A DNA stretch of 64,000 nucleotides from Amphibalanus amphitrite (lineage: Eukaryota > Arthropoda > Thecostraca > Balanomorpha > Balanidae), in assembly GCF_019059575.1 (NCBI RefSeq), contig NW_024882752.1:1-64000 (forward strand). Direction: 5' to 3'. Shown here in pieces: positions 1 through 18,400 of this stretch. Each line of letters begins with the position of its first letter. Within the stretch, counting starts at the first letter, position 1. Made by a program: the position numbers and the translations under genes. The notes under the pieces were generated by a model, which saw only the letters and a list, made by a program, of their open reading frames with translations, searched no databases and was not told the origin of the DNA.

Positions 1-225
1 ATAGGCGCAAGGGAACGATTTTGATGTTTTCATTGCGTTTTTCCAATTACGTTACCTAACCCTCACAAGCCTGAAGGGACAATTGTTGTCTCCCTGACAA
101 ATATTTGCGATAGCTTCCGAATGTTTGGGGATAGGAGTGTAAAACATTCAGTACCTTGTCCCCCATCAAGTTGACATCTTCTGGGGTAAACGATTTGGAC
201 CTAGTCCCCTTAATGACGGCACATA
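1..225. other. Left-edge flank, nothing recognised
   Basis: Sequence outside the mariner-like element that begins at 226. A short reading frame on the minus strand runs out of the element into this flank, but its protein resembles nothing I know and it starts inside the terminal repeat. I see no gene here. Confidence 0.4.
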
Positions 226-1201
226 CCGGGTGTCCCAAAAGTAAGGTCATGATTTAAAACTTAAATATCTCGAGAAGTAAGAGTCCGAATCACTTCCAAT
301 TTTAACACGTGCAAGGTACATCCATAAAATTATTTTTTTGCATGCTTAAACCATTTTTGATCATAACTACACCGAGCAGTAGGCATAAAATGAGAAGGTC
401 GAAATTCAACTCTTAGAGAGGGTCCGTCATTAAAACAAAGGGTAAATACGCCCAGTTTTCGGCCCTAAGCAGACCCTATCAGCTCGCCCTATCTCTGAAC
501 TCATGCATAGTTTCGCCTCAACCGGTAAAACGTCAGAAAAAGGTAAAATGTACGCACAGGGCATGTATACTTAGCTACCTGTGCTTCGAGGTCCTGAGGA
601 CGACAGCGGGAATCGGGTGACAATAAATCAAGAGAGGTGGCCGAGAGTCCTCCCAGTGGTTCTTCCGCTCGTCGCAACGCAGCTGTGCCGACACCATCAG
701 CCAGCAGTGGTTTCAGCAGGATGGAGACTATGCTTGCACCGTCCTGAAGATCATGCATTGTCTCCGAGAGTGGATGTGAGATCCCGTAGTTTTCAGTCAG
801 GGCAACGCCATTGAATGGCCTCCGCGGTCACCTGACGTTACACCTTCATATTTTTATTCTCTGGATACACAACAGAAAGATTGTCTTTTAGGACAACCCA
901 ACGAGCCGGGAAGAACTAAAGGATGATCCCTTCGAGCAAACATAGGCGGCATCTCACCAGAGAATCGCTCCAGAATAGTGGAGGAAGTCAAACGTAGTCT
1001 ATTCATGCACGCGGCCCGAAATGGTAGCCATGTAGAAAAGCAGCAAATGTGGGGCTACGAGCCAACGTATTGACTCATATGTATATCAGAATAAAATTTT
1101 ATAAAATGTTCTTTCATATGATGTCCTATTTATATCTATCCATCGCGTATTTTTGGCAGTGTGGCCAAAACAAATGATGACCTTACTTTTGGGACACCCT
1201 G
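226..1201 (+). mobile_element. Mariner-like (IS630/Tc1/mariner) element, internally deleted
   Basis: The terminal inverted repeats are a 23 bp perfect match at 228-250 and 1177-1199 (core gtgtcccaaaagtaagg). TA dinucleotides lie at 224-225 and 1202-1203, the target duplication expected of this superfamily. At 976 bp the element is shorter than a typical 1.3 kb mariner. Transposase remnants inside read in the + direction, so it once encoded its own enzyme but is now non-autonomous. Confidence 0.85.
690..1040 (+). pseudogene. Mariner-like transposase remnant (C-terminal part)
   Basis: Frame 3 reads WFQQDG from 708, a motif around one of the catalytic aspartates in mariner-like transposases, and then WPPRSPDVTP from 816, the conserved family motif. 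A TGA near 777 interrupts the frame between them. Further on, a decayed tail ends with a NGSHVE-like motif near 1035, as in family C-termini. The N-terminal half is missing or unrecognisable. This is a dead gene. Confidence 0.75.
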
Positions 1202-1302
1202 TAATCGATTTTTCTAGACCCTTGTACGGCAAATTTCGATGTCACAGACGTGCACCTCACATTGCTGGCAAAATAGAGTTCTAGACATAAATAGGCACAA
1301 AG

Positions 1303-1572
1303 TAGCCGTTTTCATGACGGCCATCTGGTACACATTTGGTGCACCTCTGGTGCAGATTAGGTGCAGATTTGGTCAAATTAGTTTCAGTGTGTCTCTTAGT
1401 AGCTATGAGCTAGGGTTGCACTTATTGCTTATATGCCTACTTTGTCATATTATCAGAGAGCATCATCGATTAAAACACTGAAATAAATTCATAAATGAAG
1501 ATATTTGCTGTAAAAGAGATAAGGTGCAGATTTAGTCAAATTAGGTGCATTCGCCCGTCGTGAAAACGGCTA
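1303..1572. mobile_element. MITE with 18-20 bp terminal inverted repeats
   Basis: tagccgttttcatgacgg at 1303-1320 is matched inverted, with one mismatch, at about 1555-1572. The termini begin and end with TA, as for Tc1/mariner-type insertions. Next to both ends lie copies of a ggtgcagatttRgtcaaatta motif, so the subterminal regions are also repeated. No coding capacity. Confidence 0.7.
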
Positions 1573-2390
1573 TTACCAGCACTGTTTGTGCAGTAGATGG
1601 CCAAGGGAAAAATAGAAATACTTTTCGTGTCCTGACGTCAGAAGTCAAGTCAACGAACCCGAGCTGAGATTTTAGATTTTTTAAAGGAAATAACTTCAAC
1701 AAAAATGATCCCAAAGTTAGGGTAGTAGTACCAACGCATTTGTCTTTTCAAGACGCATCGAATGCAATATATTTTGGGTGGAAAAGGTCAGATCTTTTGT
1801 TGCCTTTACGTGACCTCAAATGACCTATGACTGACCTTGACTCATGACAGGCGTTACATGGTGCATTCGTAGCTGCTGATAATACATTTTGGCATTCATT
1901 TTGCTCTAAGCGCTCATTTAGAGCCTCAGAATAGCAAACATGGCTGAACTTTTATGGCTGACTTGAATCAGTGAAATAGCCTGTAGCAATTATAATTGTG
2001 CGTGAGCTTGACCTTGGGGCAGCCTTGTATCGTAAGATGAACCACAAATAGGGGCCTGATAAGCCTTACAACATTTCAAAATATTTTGGAATTTAGTATA
2101 TAACATAGTGCAAGTGTGCAAAGTTTGAGGTCAACTTGGAGCATGCCTTTGACCTTAATCTTGAATTTTGGGCACAACATCGGATTCTTCAGTTTTTTTT
2201 TTCGTTTCTCATCCGTTTCGACAGGCGTCATGCATCCTGCCCTGCCGTCCTCTGAAACACTCAGTTTGAGATAAATCACTACGTATTTGCAAGTTTTGGC
2301 TTTGACATTGACCCCTGGGCCTTGACCTATAAAATGTATATAGGTCAAAATGTTTTTGCTGGTTTAGAGTTGTCTCGTAGATAACTTTTG
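1573..2390. other. Non-coding, contains AGGTCA-type half-sites
   Basis: No gene is visible. The stretch contains several TGACC/AGGTCA half-sites, including TGACCTTGA at 1832-1840, the same vocabulary as the AGGTCA-rich repeats elsewhere in the window. It is probably an old copy of such a repeat, without recognisable ends. Confidence 0.4.
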
Positions 2391-2686
2391 CTACCCAGTA
2401 AACATGACGACGTCGGCCCAACGTCGGTTTAACCTCGTCCCGACATCGGTTGGACGTCGGATATGCCCGCATGTTCCGACGTCCAGCCGAAGTCCAGCCG
2501 ACGTCGAGCCGACGTTGGGCCGAGATCGTTTGCCGAGGTTGACGAGATCGTTTGTCGTTGGACCGACGGGGCCGACGTCTGCATGTTTATTGGGACAACG
2601 CGCCAAAAATATCAACCGGCGGCGGGATTCGAGCCCCCCAGTCGCCGACGTCGGCATGTTTACTGGGACAACACGCCAAAAGCATC

Positions 2687-2759
2687 AGCCGGCGATGGGA
2701 TTCGAGCCCCGTGCTACTCGAACGCAAGGTTAGGGCGCTAACCACTACACCACGCAGCC
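2687..2759 (-). repeat. tRNA-derived SINE head (tRNA-like, degenerate)
   Basis: On the minus strand the unit has an A box (TGGTGTAGTGG) and a B box (GGCTCGAATCC) at tRNA spacing over 73 nt. The acceptor stem pairs at only about 5 of 7 positions, so a functional tRNA is unlikely. Downstream on the minus strand the sequence runs through TTTTGGCGTGTTGTCC into the CCCAGTAAACATG end of the ACGTCGG satellite. A diverged partial copy of the tail precedes it at about 2575-2640. Confidence 0.6.
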
Positions 2760-2763
2760 AGCT

Positions 2764-3243
2764 AACGAATGAGGTTTGTTTTGTTGGGTTATGCCCTTTC
2801 GGTCTGACAAGACCATTTCAGAGCCGGAAAGATCATAGGATGGAGACATTGGTCTTCTTGGCGAGCACCCTGGGTCCAGTTCATATAGAGTCCCTGGTCC
2901 CATTGCTGTTACGTGACACTTATTGGAAAGGGCGACCCCACAATGGGTTCATATAGCTACTCTTATACACCTGCACCAACGTTTCCCAAAGTGTCCCTTT
3001 GATAAGTGGCACTTTGGCAAAGTGACACTTGCCGACTGGCCTTTCTATATGAACTGGGCCCGGCCCTCGTGAGTTGCCGGGGCTGAGCCTGACCAAAGGA
3101 TAGGCCGAGCAGCCCCCAAGCACTCACTGCACCCGGCTACGGGCGAGCTCGGCTTACGGGCAATCCCAAATGGGATAAAGTTTCCCGTCCAGTCCGGATC
3201 AGGGGGTTGCGACGTGGAGGAGGATTTGAGTTTCCTGAGGATA
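2764..3243 (+). repeat. Dispersed repeat DR1, copy a (carries a nested MITE)
   Basis: This copy is homologous to 23178-23488 (+) and 54363-54672 (-). Shared landmarks are TTTGTTTTGTTGGGTTA, CTTTCGGTCTGAC, CACCGGGGCTGAGCC-like, ATCCGGCTACGGG-like and a terminal CTGAGGAT. Copy a is longer because of an insert at 2872-3061. It could be a SINE or the tail of a non-LTR element; no protein is seen. Confidence 0.7.
2872..3061. mobile_element. MITE nested in DR1
   Basis: Terminal inverted repeats GGGTCCAGTTCATATAG (2872-2888) and CTATATGAACTGGGCCC (3045-3061) differ at one base. The 190 bp insert is absent from the DR1 copies at 23 kb and 54 kb, which defines its limits. Confidence 0.7.
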
Positions 3244-3559
3244 TTTTGAATACAGAAGCTCTTTATTAAACATGAAACATGTATTTTATATTATTTTAAC
3301 GGTCAAAACAGCGGCCGATGTCGGTCCGACGTCGCCCCGACGTCGGCCGACGTCGGCTGGACCTCAGCAATTGATCTCGGTCCGACGTCGGCCCGACGTC
3401 GGCTGGACCTCGGCTGGACGTCGGAACATGCGGGCATATACGACATCCAGCCGACGTCGTGCCGAGGTTGGACCGACGTCGGGCCGACGTCGGCATGCTG
3501 ATGCCGAGTTGCCGACGTCACCCCGACGTCGGGCCGACGTCGGCATGTTTACTGGGTAA

Positions 3560-4480
3560 GTACCTTATATCGCTTTCCTTTCCGTGTCTTCCTTATTTAC
3601 GGATTTAGACAGGGAGACAAACAATGTCCCCTCCGGGCTGCTGTGGCTGTGTTACCCCCGGGCCCGGCCGGGCTAACTATTGTACCTTTTGGCTAGAAAG
3701 TAGGCATTACAAATATTTGACTACTGGCTCATTCCAATTTTTTGATTCACTTACTTCATTTGGTTTAGGTAACACTTTTCTTCTTGTTCCATTGACGTGC
3801 ATTCAACACCTCTGTGTATGTAACTTGGCCTTCGAGTTGAACTGAAAAGTTACCAAAACACTTTGATTACTTAGTAAGTACACGTTTTTAACGCTCCTTC
3901 GAAAGCCCCTCTTTGTGTGCTGTGCTGTGAAATATTCTTTTATCGCTACGTAGCTGGGGACCGATTTAGAGGGGGAGGTGTAAGCCTCCCCCTCCGCCTC
4001 GATGTGTTACGATCCGACGTCCGACAACCGCATTGACAAGTATTCCGTTTTCGACATTCATGGTATCGGGACCGTATCAGATTTCCAAAATATTTGAAAT
4101 GTAAGAAAGTAAAACAGATTATGTCCGTGTATTCATATGCTCGCCCTGGCATCCGGTGTGGCACCATTTGCAAACAGTTTGGAATGTGTTTGCTAACACA
4201 ATTTGAGCCAGTTCTGAGGCATTGCGCTGCTTTTCCAGAACTATCGGCAAGTGTATAAGCTCACTGTTGCATTTCTGTTCTCAACGTATGATTAACTATT
4301 GCACGGCGGTGCTAAGACAGCATTATCGCCTGAAACGTTGCAGCAACGAGTGTTGAAACCGCCAGTCCATCATGAGCGATTCATTTCCATGGAGAAATCA
4401 ATGCTAATCGACTGCGCTCTGTCTCGAGAACAGGTTGAAACGCATGCATATGCTCGGCCAGGTATCCGCCGCGGCGGCCC
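3560..4480. other. Non-coding, nothing recognised
   Basis: Moderately AT-rich DNA upstream of the protease gene. No transposon ends, tRNA or exon with a plausible protein were seen. It may hold distal promoter sequence. Confidence 0.4.
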
Positions 4481-4814
4481 CGTTTCCAGAAGTGCAATGA
4501 CACCCGCGTCCGGCCTCCAGCAGACCTCGCAATCCTCCTGGCCGCAGAGTCTGGGCGGACCGGCCCCTGGGCGCCGCTGACGCCGCATACATTGACCGGT
4601 GCGTCGGCCGGGGGCCGGCTCCGGCGGCGGTCGCGGTCGGCGGTCTCCGACCTCTGGGGGGCCGGCCGGCCGGCCGACGGTCGCCGGAATTGGCCGAGCG
4701 CGTCAGCCGGGGAGCCCGGCTCGGGGAGATCAGGTCGCCGCCGGCCGCCTCCCGCACTGCCAGTCGGTCACAAGGCGCTGAGCCGTCCACAGCCGCGGAC
4801 AGCTGTAGGCAACA
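4481..4814 (+). promoter_or_regulatory. GC-rich proximal promoter / 5' UTR of the CUB-serine protease
   Basis: About 330 bp of strongly GC-rich sequence directly precedes the signal-peptide ATG at 4815, in contrast to the AT-richer DNA further upstream. I see no clear TATA box and cannot place the transcription start, so this is inferred from position and composition. Confidence 0.35.
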
Positions 4815-13120
<8,306 letters not shown>

Positions 13121-13584
13121 CAGAGCGACACCCACCCAGATCCAGAGACCGTATCACCTTGAATCTTGATAGCCGTGGCCAGCAATCGTACTGACTGTCT
13201 AACTGTCCAGCGTAGTTTATGGACAGCTGACCTCGCCTATTTTCGGATCGTATTGGTCTCAGTATACCATCCAGTTCGCGTGCTCAGTTTAGCGAGCATT
13301 GCAGCATGCAATGTGCTCATGCCATGGTGATAGGAAACAATGCACGAGCTCAAAGCTCCTGCCCTTAGAGTGAGCTGTGGGATCCTCAAGGTTCACTGCT
13401 TAGCTGCCTTACGATGTTTGCCGGTAGGGCAATGGCATTACGTAGTAGGAATAGTGGCCTTAATCCGTAAATTATAGCATTTCATGGTTCGTATTAGTGC
13501 TGCTTTGGCAGGCGTACAGGATGTCCGGATCGACCGAAGCTAAGCTGGACATTTCCATATTGACATACGTCAATGTCGATGTGA

Positions 13585-13590
13585 AATAAA
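13585..13590 (+). terminator. Candidate poly(A) signal of the protease gene
   Basis: AATAAA about 465 bp after the TAA stop and upstream of the oppositely oriented RNF41 signal. Positional inference; no transcript evidence. Confidence 0.45.
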
Positions 13591-13872
13591 ATATACAAAA
13601 CCGTAAAATGGATTATGACATCAACGACATGCGACCGACCTCTCACATACATCATCGGGTGTTTTTCTCAAGACCGCCATCCACCACCAAAAACAAATTG
13701 TTCACCCATCCGCCCCCCCCCCCCCCTAAATAAAAACTCCTAGACCAATCCACTGCGCTGCTCTATCCTTTGTAGAGGATGAACAGCAAACGTTCATACA
13801 ATGCAATACTGTGACGTTCTGTGAAGAGGGATAACCGAATAACAATACGCTTACATTTAAAACATATTGTCA

Positions 13873-13878
13873 TTTATT
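13873..13878 (-). terminator. Candidate poly(A) signal of RNF41
   Basis: TTTATT on the + strand (AATAAA on the minus) about 1.6 kb beyond the RNF41 stop. It lies 283 bp from the protease signal, as expected for convergent genes. The interval 13879-15482 would then be a long 3' UTR; no other gene is visible in it. Confidence 0.45.
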
Positions 13879-15482
13879 CGCACATGAAATGATCATAAAA
13901 AGGCAACAAACAAAAATGATACAACAGCGGAACTGCGATAAAACTTACGGAGCGCTCGAGTCATTCAATCATAGTACACCTCATTTACAGACGGTCACAT
14001 GAACTCTGCCAGTCACAGTACATCTTTCACATGCACGGGCCCCTTCCACATTCACAGGACCCCTTCCACAGTCGCATGATCCCGCCTCATACTGTCACAG
14101 TTTCACCCCCCAAGACCAGACACTCGGGCTCGCCGCCGAGCCGGGCCGACCGCTCAGGAATGTGAACAGTGCGAGCCGGCCGGCACCCCTGCACAGCGGC
14201 GATAGCTGCTCTCTCTCAGATCAATATATCACAGAAGGGAAGACCTTACAGCGCGGCGCGGTGCGACCAGACCCGGCCGGAGGGTGTACTGGGTGTCCAG
14301 GGTGTTAGACGGTCTGAGTGGACATACAGCGGCTAGGCAGGCCTTCAGGCAGCGACTTCACCTCTATCCCACCCTAGAAGGCTGTGATAGCTGGACCTGG
14401 TTGCCCGGACACCTAGCCGACCGACCCTGGCTGCACCGTCACCGACAGTTACACCGAACGGCCTCTCAAATACAGCGCAGCTCACTAACATAGTGTGACG
14501 TCACAGTCACACAATAGCGCAGATCCTGGCAGCTCAACTCACTACGACGGCGACACGGTGTGGCGTCAGTAGGACGTCATCATCAGACGTTAGAACATTT
14601 AACACAACCAGTCTGCGGCAGTTACTAAGACAGCACAATTATGCACCTGATACCGTTTGCCCCCCCCCCCCACTCTAACAGGCGGTCAGTTGTAGCCGGT
14701 AAGTTCACCATCAGTTCAACATTTATAACCACGTGGCCCTGACGTGCCTGACGTTGGGGCCCAGAGGGGTAGATCCACGGTGAGAATGACTGAATAGCGT
14801 CCAAGAGAGAGAGGCGATCCGGTCGGGCTCTGCCTTTGGACGGCGACGGCAGGTGGCAAAATCAGAAGGGAGATAGTTCAACGCAGGAACACCAGCAGGG
14901 CAGCTTAACACCAGCAGTGGGGTGGCTCCAGCAGCTGTATCTAGCCGTTAGGAGCCGGAAGCACAGAGCATGCATGATAAGTCCCGCAACAGTGCCCTTT
15001 ACTGTAGTGTAGAGAGGACCAGCGGCCGCCCGACAATGACCATCACCGGTGCACTCGGTCTGTCAGGCCTCCGGCTGGAGAGGTCTCAGATCAGCGTTTC
15101 GACCATATTCAGTAGTCCGCAGACCGGGGACGGGCGACACTCGTTTATCAGTAGGGACTTAAGATGCCGACCTCTTGACTCCCTCAGTTGAGTACCACAC
15201 CGATATCGGTGGTGGCCCACAGTTCGTCGACAGAGTTCCAGACTGACCAATCGCACTGGCCACTCCTTCCCTACCACCGACCGGCACCAGTAGCTGCTCT
15301 ACCTTTGGACACCTGGCCGGTCACAGGGCCACCTCCAGCGCCACTGGAGTCCTGACTCCTCCCCGCCGCAGTGCCCCTCGACTTACCAGTCCACACACGA
15401 GCGGGTCGTCTGTCCCTTGGCAGCATGTATCACCACATACCGGCTCGCCCGAGCCGTTTCAGACCGCTCGCTCTTGGCCCTC

Positions 15483-18400
15483 TCAGGCCGGTGGCTGGAA
15501 GTTGGCGTCCGTCTCCACGCCGTGCGCGAAGATGAGCACCAGACCGGGCTCGAGGATCATGTCCTCGTTCATGTGCTGGTTCTCGCAGGCCATCACGATG
15601 ACGGCCTGCTTGCCGGGAATGCGGCGGCACACGTAGTTTTCGTAGTGACGCCGGTTCGCCTGGCGCGTCTCCAGTGTAGACAGACCTGAAACCGAAGACA
15701 CAGATGGTGGGTTAGTACTGAAGGGGGATCTCCTGGGGATGGGTGGACGATGGCTTGGACGGTATTGCAGGCGAGAAAGGCGAATGATGCTCTTCGGTGT
15801 CATAAACGAAATGTCATCATCAGCAGTATAGTACACCATGAATGGCATTTAGTGAGCACCGCTAGCGGTCTGAGGCCGTTCGTCGCCGATCCCCTTCCAA
15901 CAGTATCCAGAGAGGGGAAAGATAGGAAGGGAAAGAGTGAGAGGGAGAGGAAAGGGAATAGGAAGAGGGAGAGGGAGAGGGCAGGAAGATGAAGGAACAG
16001 AGAGGAGGAGAGCTAGGAGGGAGAGGAAGAGGAAAGGAAAAAGAAAAAAGTAAGAGAGCGAGATATTGGAGAGGATATGGCGAAATAGTCTTACCGGTGG
16101 GCCAGCGTCGTTCGTGCGAGTTGTCCATCAGGTCCTCGATAATGTGCGGCGGAGAGCCGGACTCGCACAGCGCCCGCTGGATCACCACCTGGATAATAGA
16201 TGGCATAAATAAGTCATAGGTGGTGCGTACAAATACCATTAAACATGTCCACTTAGACGCTTTTCTGTCATGTAATTTTACATCACAGCGAGCTGAAGCT
16301 GTATTCACTACTAAATTCTGAGCCAGCACAGCCGCAATTAACCGAGAAGAGCCCAACTGCAAACAGTCCATGACCGCCTGTAGCTTATCACAGCTCGTAG
16401 AGCAGCAAGAAGTACCCACTATTCCGCTCGAGTACCCGCTCCATACCTTAAGGACCGCGTCTGGTGTGGAGATCATGCCTCCCCAGCGGGTGACCCGGGC
16501 GCGTGGCAGGGACGCCGACCACCGGACCACCTCGTCCTGCTCCATACGGTCAGCCAGGGTGCGCATACGCGGGTCGCTGCCACGCATCGCGTGCATAAAC
16601 TCCTGCCGAGCGGGGAGAGAGGAGGGCCCAGTGTCAGCAACACCACAAAGGGAAAGAGACAGTGTAACGGTAACAAAGCGGAATGGAAATTGCGTAGGCG
16701 TACACAACAGAAACGCTATGGGAGAAATATGTAACGATGTGCACTACAGTAGCACAACGAGAAACAACACATCAGTATCACAAGAGCACTGCGTGACAAA
16801 TAATGTCCCGCAAAAACATTAGGGGATGATCAGAAGACTACAGAACCATAGGCGACGGAACGGGGAGGGCACCGGGGCACCGTGCCCCCCTTTGATTTTG
16901 GCATTTTAACATTATTTAACATTAGCCCTATGGGCGTTGCAGGGAAAGAATGGGACCAAAAGTCGGAAGTGCCCCCCTTAATTGAGGGTGTTCCGCCGCT
17001 ACTGTACAGAACAGCACATACAAACAGAAACACCCACGAGTAGACTACAACAGAAGACAGTTAGCCATGGAGCTGCAACAGCCCGCACAGCAAGAACACA
17101 GGCAGGGAGACTGCAATGGCCCACGCAACAATAACTTGAGCAATGGAACTGCAACAATACACACCAGTATAACGCCTTTTGGGGCGACTAACGGAGCGAG
17201 CGAGAGGGTGGGCATTGCACGTGCGAAATTGTGAGGGGGTACCTCCAACTGACTTGTGCACGGCACCCTACTAACCGGTTTCTACCGACGTGCCAAATTT
17301 GGGCACAATCGGCCCAGCCGTTCTCGAGATCTGGAAGCGGCACCCTGCACGTGCGCACGTGCAAAATGGGTCCCAACTGACTTGTGGACGGCACCCTACT
17401 AACCGGTCCCTAACTGTGTACCGAATTTGAGCGCAATCGGTCGAGCCGTTCTCGAGATCTGGAAACGACCCCTGCACGTGCGCACGTGCAGCAGCACCCT
17501 AACTCTGGCACATGGATATGCAGTACCTAGTGGGTGCCTACCTACATGCCAACTTTCAGCGCAATCGGCCAAGTAGTTACCGAGATATTGCAACAATTAC
17601 AAAACGGACACCTCTTCGTTTTGCACGTGGCACGTGCATAAGGGGTCACCCACATGCATCAGGAATAGTCCAATACTTGGTAGAAGGAATGAAGCTACCC
17701 TACAAAAATTACCGCGTGTAAATCGGTCAAGTGGTTGCTGAGATATAAGCCTCGCAAAAGCGTGACCACGGCCGGCCGGCCGCTCATACTCAGAAATTTC
17801 CGTTAATCTAAGGAAAGACTACGCTCGCTTCGCTCGCTCCGTAAAGACAGTATCACCACTCTCTGGAGATCATCTCTGGAGACTGCAACTCATACACCAG
17901 TATAACGCCTTTTGGGGCGACTAACGGAGCGAGCGACAGGGTGGGCCTTGCACGTGCGAGATTGCGAGGGGTACCCCCAACTGACTTGTGCACGGCACCC
18001 TACTAACCGGTCTCTAGCGATGTGCCAAATTTCAGCACAATCGGCCCAGCCGTTCTCGAGATCTGGAAGCGGCACCCTGCACGTGCGCACGTGCAGAGTG
18101 GGTCCCAACTGACTTGTGCACGGCACCCTACTAACCGGTCCCTAACTGTGTACCAAATTTGAGCGCAATCGGTCGAGCCGTTTTCGAGATCTGGAAACGA
18201 CCCCTGCACGTGCGCACGTGCAGCAGCGCCCCAATTCTGGCACATGGATATGCAGTGCCTAGTGGGTGCCTACCTACATGCCAACTTTCAGCGCAATCGG
18301 CCAAGTAGTTACCGAGATATTGCAACAATTACAAAACGGACATCTCTTCGTTTTGCACGTGGCACGTGCATAAGGGGTCACCCACATGCATCAGGAATAG

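Larger units (their letters stand above)
2391..3560. repeat. ACGTCGG palindromic satellite element, interrupted
   Basis: CCCAGTAAACATG near 2396 and its inverse CATGTTTACTGGG ending near 3557 bracket blocks of iterated CCGACGTCGG (2403-2660 and 3315-3545). The blocks are separated by a tRNA-like unit and a dispersed repeat that appear to have been inserted or fused. TA flanks both ends. Overlapping open frames on both strands are by-products of a stop-free repeat. Confidence 0.65.

Noticed and set aside
2687..2759. Functional tRNA gene
   Set aside because: The acceptor stem is badly mismatched, and the unit runs into repeat sequence. It is kept as a SINE head only.
2404..2956. Several overlapping 88-134 aa frames
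   Set aside because: Produced by the ACGTCGG palindromic satellite, which lacks stops on both strands, and by adjoining repeats.
13879..15482. Separate gene between the protease and RNF41
   Set aside because: Only short random frames; best explained as the RNF41 3' UTR.
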